This document shows positions 27,001 through 34,401 of a DNA stretch of 41,607 nt, piece after piece (position 1 is the first letter of the stretch; each line of letters starts with the position of its first letter). Under the pieces are notes generated by a model. It did no database searches, was not told the origin of the DNA, and saw only the letters and a list, made by a program, of their open reading frames with translations. A program made the position numbers and the translations under genes. The stretch lies in assembly GCA_004283055.1 (NCBI GenBank), contig SHLP01000018.1, forward strand, positions 1 through 41,607, written 5' to 3'. The DNA comes from Deltaproteobacteria bacterium. GTDB lineage: Bacteria > Myxococcota_A > Polyangia > Polyangiales > Houyiibacteriaceae.

Positions 27001-27393
27001 TGCCTCCTGGTCGGCGAAGTAGCCGCCGAACCTCTCGCCGGCCTCGCGGAGGCTGTGCGCCACGCGGTAGACGAGCTGGCGGACGCTCCTCTCGCCGAGG
27101 TTCTTGTCGCCGTTGATGCCGGCTTTTCGAAAATACTTGGAGACGGCGATGTCGGTAGCGAGCTGACTCCAGCCCTCAGGTACCTGCGCCCCCTTCAGCT
27201 CGAACACGACCGAGCCGTCTGAGTTGGTGATCTGGCTGTCTCGGAGGACATACTCCACCGCTTCGAGCGGGTCGGTGCCGGCCTCAGTCAGCTTGCGGTC
27301 CATCGATAGACCGCCCGCGTTCTGCGAAACCTCGGCTCTCCGAGCGCCTTCGATCTCCAAATTGCTAGTCATTCCCCTCGTATCCAATGCCAC
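24094..27393 (-). CDS. nrdJ: B12-dependent (class II) ribonucleoside-diphosphate reductase
   Basis: A 1099-aa adenosylcobalamin-dependent ribonucleotide reductase supplying dNTPs without need for oxygen. The active-site region [21 protein letters not shown], the [28 protein letters not shown] block and the [20 protein letters not shown] stretch are typical of the large NrdJ type. The C-terminus carries the TSCPD-like region ([16 protein letters not shown]) and a Cys4 zinc ribbon, CDKCGH...CYRCLNCG. The start is the GTG at 27393, supported by a GGAGG six bases upstream (27400-27404). No class I or III reductase is in the window. I found no cobalamin riboswitch in the leader. Confidence 0.96.
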   Translation of the reverse strand: [1099 protein letters not shown]

Positions 27394-27944
27394 AGCATAC
27401 CTCCAACCAGACGCAACTCACCATCCAGGATGAAATCACCTCGAGTCCCCAGGCGATCCACCCACTCTCCACAATCGCTCCACAATGGGTTGCGCTGGCA
27501 GCCTCTTAGCCACCACAACCGCTTGGGGCGAGCCTGCGAAGTAGCTCCGGGGAACCGCCTCAGTCAAGCAGAAACGATCGGCTCCATGTGCTTTCTTCTT
27601 TTCCCGCGTAATATTCGATAGTTGGGAGCCCCAAACAGGGGTTAATTCAGCGATTTCGCACCGCGTCATAAAAGGGTTCTGCGTTGTTTGCATTAGATGA
27701 CACCCCATGTATGGCAACTCATGACAGACTACTAGATGTTGGGGTGCACCAAAAATAAACCGCAATACTTGGGGGCAAGAGGTAAGTGTATTCACGACAC
27801 CTGAAGACATCAACCCGCTTCGCTTCGCCCGGAGTCGGCTTCTGCCTCAGCTCTAAGATCGTTCCACAAGTCCCCGAAATGCGAGTCCTTCTTCTGGCTG
27901 CATGGTGCTGGGGCGCCGAACTGCGATAAGACCGGAGGATGAGA
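27394..27944. promoter_or_regulatory. Long AT-richer divergent region before nrdJ and exonuclease
   Basis: About 550 bp without a convincing gene, the largest gap in the window. The part at about 27600-27800 is visibly AT-richer than its surroundings. A nine-base motif CTCCACAAT occurs in tandem at 27467-27475 and 27478-27486, an 11-bp period that fits one DNA turn, about 75-95 bp before the nrdJ start. CACCCCA (27701-27707) and TGGGGTG (27740-27746) are inverted copies. A weak minus-strand TTGACT-N18-TACTTC is possible. No match to the NrdR box pair or to a B12 riboswitch core was found. A 125-codon minus frame inside it looks non-coding. Confidence 0.45.
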
Positions 27945-28799
27945 GTGCACCTGATCGACGGAACCTACGAGCTCTTTCGATCCTGGTTCGGCGCCCCCGA
28001 GGCGAAGTCGCCAACGGGTCAAGAGGTCGGCGCGACTCGTGGTTTTCTGCGGTCCATTGCGTCGATGCTGCGCGATACGGAGGTCACGCACCTGGGCTGC
28101 GCGTTCGACCAGACCGTCGAATCGTTCCGAAATCAGCTCTTCGACGGCTACAAGACGGGAGAGGGACTAGACCCCGCGCTCTTCGCGCAGTTCCCCCTCG
28201 TCGAGCGCGCGAGCCGGGCGCTCGGGATCGTGACCTGGCCCATGGTGGATTTCGAAGCGGACGACGCGCTCGCGTCCGCCGCTGCCAAGTTCGGCCGGGC
28301 GGACGAAGTCGACCAGGTAGTGATTTGCTCGCCAGACAAAGATCTTTGTCAGTGCGTGCGCTCCGACCGAGTCGTGACGCTCGATCGGCGCCGAAAGATC
28401 GTCTTGGATGCTGCCGGCGTGCGCGAGAAGTTCGGGGTCTCGCCCGAATCGATTCCCGACTATCTGGCGTTGGTCGGCGACGCCGCGGATGGGATCCCTG
28501 GCATTGCGCGCTGGGGCGCGAAGAGCGCCGCGGCGGTTCTCGGCAAGCTCATCCACCTCGAAGACATCCCCGACGATCACGCGGCCTGGGGCGTCGAGGT
28601 CCGCGGAGCGGCGACCCTCGCACGGAACCTCGGCGAGCATCGGTCAGACGCAGTGCTCTATCGAACGCTGGCAACCTTGCGTATCGACGTTCCTATCGCC
28701 GAGTCCTTGGATGAGCTTCGTTGGACCGGGCCCGATCGTCCGGCTCTCGAGTCGCTCTGCGACGAGGTTGGCGAACGCACGCTCCTCGATCGCTTCTGA
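27945..28799 (+). CDS. Stand-alone 5'-3' exonuclease (FEN/PolI 5'-nuclease type)
   Basis: The 284-aa protein corresponds to the 5'-nuclease domain of DNA polymerase I without the polymerase. Metal-binding acidic motifs are intact: HLIDGTYELFR, VDFEADDALAS, CSPDKDLCQ and LVGDAADGIPG. The helix-hairpin-helix WGAKSAAAVL follows. The helical-arch region reads YKTGEGL, so the Arg usual after YK is absent. GGAGG at 27934-27938 directly abuts an ATG at 27939 but lies six bases before the in-frame GTG at 27945, which I prefer as start. The stop is adjacent to that of the convergent carbonic-anhydrase-like gene. It probably removes RNA primers or flaps; substrate preference is unknown. Confidence 0.88.
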   Translation: MHLIDGTYELFRSWFGAPEAKSPTGQEVGATRGFLRSIASMLRDTEVTHLGCAFDQTVESFRNQLFDGYKTGEGLDPALFAQFPLVERASRALGIVTWPMVDFEADDALASAAAKFGRADEVDQVVICSPDKDLCQCVRSDRVVTLDRRRKIVLDAAGVREKFGVSPESIPDYLALVGDAADGIPGIARWGAKSAAAVLGKLIHLEDIPDDHAAWGVEVRGAATLARNLGEHRSDAVLYRTLATLRIDVPIAESLDELRWTGPDRPALESLCDEVGERTLLDRF

Positions 28800-29330
28800 T
28801 CAGGAGAAGCGTTCGTCAGCGCTGAGCGCGTCGAGGTAGAGCCGTGCGCGACGCACGTAGCCCGCCGCGCTCTTCTCTAGACCTGCGCGTTTGCCCGGAT
28901 CGAGCGTTCGAACCACCTTCCCGGGAGAGCCGAGAACCAGTGAATAGTCCGGGATCTCCTGCCCCTCGGTCACCAGCGCGTTGGCCCCAATGGTGCAGTA
29001 CTTGCCGATTTTCGCTCGGTTGAGGACGACGGCGTGAATGCCGATCAGGCTGAAGTCGCCGACCTCGCAGCCGTGCACCGTAGCGTGGTGTCCTACGGTG
29101 ACGCCGCGGCCGAGAACTAGGCGGATGCCCGGGTCGGTATGTAGGACCGCCGAGTCCTGGACATTGGTTTCCTCGCCGACGATCAGCTCGTCGGAGTCGC
29201 CGCGAAGCACCGCATTGAACCAGACGCTGCACTTGTCTTTCAATACGACGGAGCCGATCACGTCGGCCGACGGCGCCACGTAGACTTCACCTTCGATCTT
29301 CGCGCGTCGCTCGCCGAGCTGGTAGATCAT
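28800..29330 (-). CDS. Gamma-carbonic anhydrase family protein
   Basis: The 176-aa left-handed beta-helix protein belongs to the gamma-CA/YrdA group. It shows hexapeptide repeats such as VAPSADVIGSVVLKD and IGKYCTIGANALV. The three zinc-ligand histidines are placed as in the family (VLHTDPG and GHHATVHGC). Members hydrate CO2 or have unknown activities, so enzyme function is not certain. The ATG at 29330 shares one base with the stop of the upstream outer-membrane-protein gene (TGATG), indicating coupled translation. The longer open frame upstream only overlays that gene. Confidence 0.9.
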   Translation of the reverse strand: MIYQLGERRAKIEGEVYVAPSADVIGSVVLKDKCSVWFNAVLRGDSDELIVGEETNVQDSAVLHTDPGIRLVLGRGVTVGHHATVHGCEVGDFSLIGIHAVVLNRAKIGKYCTIGANALVTEGQEIPDYSLVLGSPGKVVRTLDPGKRAGLEKSAAGYVRRARLYLDALSADERFS

Positions 29331-30430
29331 CAGAGCGCGCTCCCTTTGAACAGGACCGGCGAGTAGAGGTTGATCCCGATTGTGACTTGCCAGGTCTCCT
29401 GATTGAGCGCGGAGCCGCGCGTGGTGAAGCCGTAGAGCGTCGGAAAACGAAAGCTCGCGAAGATGTCCATCATGGTCGTGCCGGCTTCGAGCGTCCCCCC
29501 AACCGTTGCGCCAAGCGGGAAAAAGTAGAACGGACCTTGAATCAGGCCGGACGTGACGGTGCGAATCGTTTGGCTTAGGTCGAAGAAGGTCATTCCGCTG
29601 TCGAGCTTCACGAAGACCTGATCGGTCGCGTTGGCGACGAACGTGAATGGAACGTTGAGGGTCCACACCGACGGCCCGCTCCGATTGTTGTCCACGGCGA
29701 ATTGAAGACCGGTGTCGAACGCAAACTGCTCGCGAGCAACGAAACGCATTGGAACTCCGCCGAGGAATCCGAACTCCGTTCGCGATGGGATGCGAAACAC
29801 CGCATCGAAGCCCATCTTCGCATGTTCGCGATCGAGCACCTCGAACCGGGCATAGAACGGAATGTCGCCGAACTTCGCGTCGGGCGACATGCTGAACGTG
29901 ATCAGCCCTTCGCCTCCAAAACCAAAGCTCGGAAACACGCTGATGTCGGGGTACGATCCCATCCGATATCTCGAGAATCCGATCTCGAAATCGTCTGCGA
30001 GGGTGATGGAGACACCGAAGTTCATGGTCGAAATCGTACCGGTCGGCCCGAACGAACCGCTCGCCTGCGTTGCTTCGCTGCGGCGTCCGACCACGGTGTC
30101 GAAGGTGCCGCGCATCATGCCTCGGGGCATCGTCAGACTTCGGTTCGCATATCGGACGTCGTAGAACTCGGATGCGCGGCGCTTGGTGTTCTCGATGACG
30201 GGAGCTGCCGTCTCCTCCACCCAGTCCGGATTGCTGGCCGAGCGCTGCTCGCTCTGGGTGGGAGGCGCATCGGCCCAGTCGGGATTCGGCTCCGTCCTTC
30301 GAGGCTCGGCAGGCGCTTTGATTGGCTCATCCCAGCCGCTCGACTGGGCGAAGACAGGGGCCGGCTGCGCGGACAAGGCAAGGCCGAGAACAGCGAAAAG
30401 CGGGAGGGTTCGATGCACGACCCCGGCCAT
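29330..30430 (-). CDS. Exported, probable outer-membrane beta-barrel protein
   Basis: The 366-aa protein has a clear signal peptide (LPLFAVLGLALSAQPAPVFAQ). A Pro-rich linker carrying two NPDW motifs follows. The remaining 270 residues show alternating hydrophobic/polar strands rich in Phe, Gly and Tyr (e.g. FGVSITLADDFEIGFSRY, FYARFEVL). This suggests a beta-barrel, although the C-terminus (VLFKGSAL) does not end in the usual aromatic residue. I recognise no specific family. The ATG at 30430 precedes the signal peptide directly. It is translationally coupled to the gamma-CA-like gene and divergent from the tRNA. Confidence 0.75.
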   Translation of the reverse strand: MAGVVHRTLPLFAVLGLALSAQPAPVFAQSSGWDEPIKAPAEPRRTEPNPDWADAPPTQSEQRSASNPDWVEETAAPVIENTKRRASEFYDVRYANRSLTMPRGMMRGTFDTVVGRRSEATQASGSFGPTGTISTMNFGVSITLADDFEIGFSRYRMGSYPDISVFPSFGFGGEGLITFSMSPDAKFGDIPFYARFEVLDREHAKMGFDAVFRIPSRTEFGFLGGVPMRFVAREQFAFDTGLQFAVDNNRSGPSVWTLNVPFTFVANATDQVFVKLDSGMTFFDLSQTIRTVTSGLIQGPFYFFPLGATVGGTLEAGTTMMDIFASFRFPTLYGFTTRGSALNQETWQVTIGINLYSPVLFKGSAL

Positions 30431-30485
30431 AAACCAATCGCCTGGCCCTGCCAAGCTCCCTCTGAGGGCGACTCTCGAGCCCACA

Positions 30486-30513
30486 TTGCGCGTGACGCGC
30501 ACCTGCCTATACT
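30486..30513 (+). promoter_or_regulatory. Sigma-70-type promoter for the tRNA gene
   Basis: TTGCGC (30486-30491) and TATACT (30508-30513) are separated by 16 bp and lie 12 bases before the mature tRNA 5' end, the expected layout for a tRNA promoter. Reading is by eye only. Confidence 0.55.
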
Positions 30514-30524
30514 CGCGGCCCTCC

Positions 30525-30598
30525 GGCGATGTAGCTCAGGTGGTTAGAGCGGGCGTTTCATACGCGCTAGGTCGGTGGTTCGAGTCCACCCATCGCCA
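30525..30598 (+). tRNA. tRNA with anticodon CAT (tRNA-Met, or Ile2)
   Basis: A 74-base cloverleaf. The acceptor stem GGCGATG pairs with CATCGCC, the D arm GCTC pairs with GAGC, the anticodon loop is TTCATAC, and the T arm GGTGG-TTCGAGT-CCACC is complete. The variable loop has five bases and the discriminator is A. CCA is not encoded. It lacks the unpaired first position of initiator tRNA, so it is elongator Met, or Ile2 whose CAT is modified to lysidine; I cannot separate these by eye. The 3' half is overlapped on the other strand by the end of a histidine kinase gene. Confidence 0.93.
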
Positions 30599-32156
30599 CT
30601 AGATTCTCAGAAGCGCCTTCGGCGCGCTCCCTGACCAGCTCGCGGATCTGACGCAGCTCGAAGGGCTTCTCCAGACAGCTGAGCTGCGTATTCTCGAGGA
30701 AGGAACGCGCCTTTTTCGTGAACGCGCCGCCGGTCATGAACACGAATCGTGAGGCGAGATCCGGACGGCGGTCCGAAACCTGACGGAACAGATCCATTCC
30801 GCTGACCTCAGGCATCATCAAATCGCAGAAAACGACGTCGAACGGCTCATCCGAGCAAAGGCGCGAAATCGCCTCTTTGCCGCTCGAAAACACCTCCACT
30901 CGATGCCCTCGAAGCGCACGCCGGATCGAGCGCCCGACCAGGGGCTCGTCGTCGATCACGATGACCGTCGCGCTCGCCCCGATCGTCGCAGTCGGTGGTG
31001 CCTGCGTCCGCTGCGGAAGGTCGGCCCGGGTCGATGGCGGCAGGCGCACGACAAACGTGCTTCCACGACCGGCTTCACTCCGGGCCTCGATGGTTCCCCC
31101 GGCGTCTCGCACGATGTCCCTGCAAATCGACAAACCCAGGCCGGTGCCCTCGGAAACGGCCTTCGTCGTAAAGAAGGGCTCGAAGACGTGGCTCATGCGG
31201 TCCGGTTCGATGCCGGTGCCGTTGTCGGCAACTTCGATCACAGCCCATCCATCTTCATCGGTATGGGTTCGGACCGTGATGCGATTGTCGGAGACGCTGC
31301 GGTCGGGCATCGCCTGAGCTGCGTTGATCAAGAGGTTGAGAAACACTTGCCCGAGCCGGGACTCGTTGGCGTCGACCGTGGGGGTCTCTCCGAAATCCCG
31401 CTCGAGCGCCGCGCGGTGCCGAATCTCGTTCCATGAGATGTTGATCGACGATTCGACGACGTGTCGAACCTCGACGTTGCCGCGCTCCTCGTCGTCGACG
31501 CGGGAGAAGGTCTTGAGGTCGCGCACGATGTTCTGCATGCGAATCGCCCCGTGGATGGCTTCGTCCAACTGCTGCTTGGCAAGCTCCAGCGGCTCCGCGT
31601 CCGCCTGCGCGTCGAGCTCCTCTCGCGTTAGGCGCAGGTTCGAAAGCACGTACATCAATGGGTTGTTGAGCTCATGCGCGACGCCAGCGGTCAAGGTGCC
31701 AATCGACGCCATGCGATCGGCAAAGGCGAGGCGCGACTCCATCTCTCGACGCTCGTGTTCGTGGCGATGGGCCTCCGCGATGGCCCTCTCGGCAATCAGA
31801 AGTCGGGTTCCCAGGAGCTCCGGGTCGATCGGCTTCGAAAGGTAGTCCGACGCGCCCGCGTCGAGGACCGTGTGCAAGTCTTCGGCACGATTGCGGCCCG
31901 TAATCACCAGGATCACGACCTGGTCGCCGCCCGGTCGGCTGCGCACCGATTGGCAGAGCTCGAGCCCCGACATGCCCGGCAGCGTCCAATCGACGAGCAT
32001 CAGCTGAAAAGGTTGCCGAAGGAACTCCTCGAGGCCCTCCTCCGCCGTCCCGAGCGTCGTCACTTCGTGACCTCGCTCACGAAGAAGCTCGTTCAGGAGC
32101 TTCCGCACGGAGCTCGAGTCGTCCACGACTAACGTTCGTAAGGCCACGCCCGACAC
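30567..32156 (-). CDS. Receiver-histidine kinase-receiver hybrid protein
   Basis: The 529-aa cytoplasmic signalling protein has REC (about 5-125, Asp56 in MLVDWTLPG) and HisKA (His161 in GVAHELNNPL). A HATPase domain (NAAQAMPD, VADNGTGIEP, FTTKAVSEGTGLGLSI) and a second REC (Asp about 445 in VFCDLMMPEVSG) follow. There is no membrane sensor, so input probably comes by phosphotransfer to the first receiver or through partners. The stop (CTA on the plus strand, 30567-30569) lies inside the tRNA gene on the other strand. The last ten or so residues, including MGGLEPPT, are therefore antisense-tRNA sequence; all domains are complete before that. It resembles the second hybrid kinase at 34.4-36.4 kb. 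Confidence 0.93.
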   Translation of the reverse strand: MSGVALRTLVVDDSSSVRKLLNELLRERGHEVTTLGTAEEGLEEFLRQPFQLMLVDWTLPGMSGLELCQSVRSRPGGDQVVILVITGRNRAEDLHTVLDAGASDYLSKPIDPELLGTRLLIAERAIAEAHRHEHERREMESRLAFADRMASIGTLTAGVAHELNNPLMYVLSNLRLTREELDAQADAEPLELAKQQLDEAIHGAIRMQNIVRDLKTFSRVDDEERGNVEVRHVVESSINISWNEIRHRAALERDFGETPTVDANESRLGQVFLNLLINAAQAMPDRSVSDNRITVRTHTDEDGWAVIEVADNGTGIEPDRMSHVFEPFFTTKAVSEGTGLGLSICRDIVRDAGGTIEARSEAGRGSTFVVRLPPSTRADLPQRTQAPPTATIGASATVIVIDDEPLVGRSIRRALRGHRVEVFSSGKEAISRLCSDEPFDVVFCDLMMPEVSGMDLFRQVSDRRPDLASRFVFMTGGAFTKKARSFLENTQLSCLEKPFELRQIRELVRERAEGASENLVAMGGLEPPT

Positions 32157-32209
32157 TAGCCCTAAAGTCTAGGCGAAATGATGGAAAGGTTCCTGGTTTC
32201 GTGCCGATC

Positions 32210-32237
32210 TTGACGGGCACTCATTCGTAGCTATCGT
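32210..32237 (+). promoter_or_regulatory. Sigma-70-type promoter for the phasin-like gene
   Basis: TTGACG (32210-32215), 16 bp, then TATCGT (32232-32237), about 45 bp before the start codon at 32281. A GGGAGG ribosome-binding site follows at about 32267-32273. Confidence 0.5.
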
Positions 32238-32280
32238 GTGGGAGGATAACGCGCCGCGTCATTCAAGGGAGGATAGGGAC

Positions 32281-32952
32281 ATGACTCGCAACGACCAACT
32301 TCGCCGGAGCAGCACCCGGCTACAAAAGCAGGGGATGCTTTGGCTCCAGCACACTCGGGGTGCCGGCGAGGCTTTTCTCGCCGAATCGCGGGAAGCGGGT
32401 CTCACGTTCGTAAAGGACATGGAGGCCGCCGGCAGCAAGCTCGTGAGCACCACGGGCCGCTCCACCCAGAGCTTTCGCAAGGCTTTGGAGAAGGAAGCAC
32501 TCGATTGGCAGCGCCTGGTTCTCCAAACCAAGGATGCCTACCTCGCCGCGCTCAAGGCGCGTTTTGACCGGGTCGAGCGGCAGGCCTTGACCACCCGAGA
32601 GGCGCTCAGACCGGAATCGATGGAGATGACGGTGCTCGGTTCGGCCAAGGATCTTCTCGACAAGGCCCAGAGCCGGGTCGACGAGCGGCTCGAGCTGGCT
32701 GCAAAGCCCGCCGCGCAGGACAAAGCGCCGAAAGGGCCCAGAGCGGCCAAGGCGAGGCCGGCGAAGGCCTCCGCCAAGTCCGCCGACGCGCCGCTGCGCA
32801 ACTACGACCAGCTCACGGCCAAGGACGTGGTGAACCGTGTCCAAAGGCTCTCCGGGCCGAAAGCCACGGCCGTTCTCGAGTACGAGCGGGCGCGAAAGAG
32901 GCGGGCGACGGTCATTCGGGCGGCCGAGCAGCGCATGAGCGCCGCGAGCTGA
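32281..32952 (+). CDS. Phasin-like helical protein with C-terminal YDxLTA module
   Basis: A 223-aa protein. The first 110 residues are amphipathic helix resembling phasins or other granule- and lipid-surface proteins (FLAESREAGLTFVKDMEAAGSKL). A Lys/Ala/Pro-rich linker spans about 140-170. The last 50 residues (YDQLTAKDVVNRVQRLSG...VLEYERARKRRATVIRAAEQ) match a short helical module. I recall this module from granule-associated and actinobacterial proteins as pgYd.Lta..v...l..L....l..v..YE....R. The ATG has a strong GGGAGG upstream and the gene has its own promoter. No PHA synthase is in the window. It sits between a hybrid kinase and an NtrC-type regulator. Confidence 0.7.
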   Translation: MTRNDQLRRSSTRLQKQGMLWLQHTRGAGEAFLAESREAGLTFVKDMEAAGSKLVSTTGRSTQSFRKALEKEALDWQRLVLQTKDAYLAALKARFDRVERQALTTREALRPESMEMTVLGSAKDLLDKAQSRVDERLELAAKPAAQDKAPKGPRAAKARPAKASAKSADAPLRNYDQLTAKDVVNRVQRLSGPKATAVLEYERARKRRATVIRAAEQRMSAAS

Positions 32953-33006
32953 GCGCGAACCAAGCACATCTCTGTACAGCAGACGGGGCTGCACTACACT
33001 CGGGCC

Positions 33007-34401
33007 GTGGGCGAAACGAAACAGGTCCTCGTCGCCGACGACGAGGAAAACCTGCGCCGCATTCTAAAGGCGCAGCTGCAGCACGATGGGTATGAAGTCC
33101 ACTGCGTCTCGAACGGCGAGGCGGTGCTCAAGGCCATGGCCGAGCACCACATCGACGTGCTGATTACGGATTTGCGCATGCCCAAGCTCGATGGGATGCA
33201 GGTGTTGAAGGCGGTCGGCGAACGCTTTCCAAACGTGCCCGTCATCATGATCACAGCGCACGGAACCGTCGACACGGCGGTGGAGGCTCTCAAGCTGGGT
33301 GCCTTCGACTACGTCACCAAGCCGTTCGATCGGGCAGAGTTTCGGGCGGTCGTCGCGAAGGCCGCGCGTACGCGCGAGCTCTCTCAAAAACACGTGAGCG
33401 GCGACCCGAACGAACGCGGTCGCTACCGAATCATCGGCGAGTCCGAGCCGATGCGCGACGTCTACGACGTGATCGAGAAGGTCGCAGACACGCCGAGCAC
33501 GGTCCTGATCACGGGCGAGAGCGGGACCGGGAAAGAGCTGATCGCCCGAGCTCTTCACGAGAACAGCTCCCGCAAGAACAAGCCGTTCGTCAGCGTCAAC
33601 TGCGCCGCGATTCCGCCCGACTTACTCGAGAGCGAGCTGTTCGGCTACGAGAGAGGCGCGTTCACGGGGGCGGTGACCAGCAAGCCGGGTCGCTTCGAGC
33701 TGGCTCATGGCGGCACCTTGTTTCTCGACGAGATCGCCGAGATCCCAGTCAGCATGCAGGTCAAGCTGCTGCGAGCGCTGCAGGAGCAGCAATTCGAACG
33801 CGTCGGCGGAATCAAGACGATCACGGTCGACAGCCGGCTCATCACCGCAACGAACCGAAACCTGAAGGAGAGCATCGCAGAAGGCGGGTTTCGGGAAGAT
33901 TTGTATTACCGCCTCAATGTCGTTCACGTGCACCTTCCGCCTCTGCGTGCCCGACCGACCGACATCCCGCTTTTGCTCGAGCACTTCGTGAGTAAGTTCA
34001 ACGACAAGCTCGACCGATCGGTGACGGGATTCGATGATCAGTCGAAAGAGCATCTCCTCGGCTATGCTTGGCCCGGAAACATACGGGAGCTCGAAAACAT
34101 CGTCGAGCGCTGCATGATTTTCGCCGAAGACGGCGAGGTCGGCACGCAGCATCTCCCGCCGGAGATCCGTGAAGCGGAGGGCCCGATTGGCGCGGGTCTC
34201 GTCTCGGGGACGGCGGCTACTCCCGGGACGACCGGACTCAAAGAAGCGGTTCGGGAAGCGACGCTCAGGCTCGAGCGTGAGTTCATCGGGCGCGCGCTAA
34301 ATCAAACCGGCGGAAACGTCACCCACACTGCGCGCCTCCTGAAGATTTCGCGTAAGAGCCTCCAGAACAAGATGAAAGAGCTAGGCCTTCGGAACGACTG
34401 A
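33007..34401 (+). CDS. NtrC-family sigma-54-dependent response regulator (first)
   Basis: The 464-aa protein has REC (Asp55 in LITDLRMPK), a sigma-54 AAA+ domain (Walker A GESGTGKE near 168, GAFTGA near 216, Walker B FLDEIAE) and a Fis-type HTH ([25 protein letters not shown]). All residues needed for sigma-54 activation are present. The start is a GTG at 33007 directly before [12 protein letters not shown]. Its 3' end overlaps the convergent second hybrid kinase by 21 bp. A partner histidine kinase is not in the same transcription unit; the neighbouring hybrid kinases are candidates. Confidence 0.95.
   Translation: MGETKQVLVADDEENLRRILKAQLQHDGYEVHCVSNGEAVLKAMAEHHIDVLITDLRMPKLDGMQVLKAVGERFPNVPVIMITAHGTVDTAVEALKLGAFDYVTKPFDRAEFRAVVAKAARTRELSQKHVSGDPNERGRYRIIGESEPMRDVYDVIEKVADTPSTVLITGESGTGKELIARALHENSSRKNKPFVSVNCAAIPPDLLESELFGYERGAFTGAVTSKPGRFELAHGGTLFLDEIAEIPVSMQVKLLRALQEQQFERVGGIKTITVDSRLITATNRNLKESIAEGGFREDLYYRLNVVHVHLPPLRARPTDIPLLLEHFVSKFNDKLDRSVTGFDDQSKEHLLGYAWPGNIRELENIVERCMIFAEDGEVGTQHLPPEIREAEGPIGAGLVSGTAATPGTTGLKEAVREATLRLEREFIGRALNQTGGNVTHTARLLKISRKSLQNKMKELGLRND

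Noticed and set aside
27436-27813. Minus-strand 125-codon frame in the gap before nrdJ
   Set aside because: Composition and sequence do not look like a protein family, it has no good ribosome-binding site, and it overlays the likely nrdJ promoter region. A remnant gene cannot be fully excluded.
27394-27900. Cobalamin riboswitch or NrdR boxes upstream of nrdJ
   Set aside because: I read the minus-strand leader for a B12-box-like core and for paired ACACnATATnTnGTGT sites and found neither.
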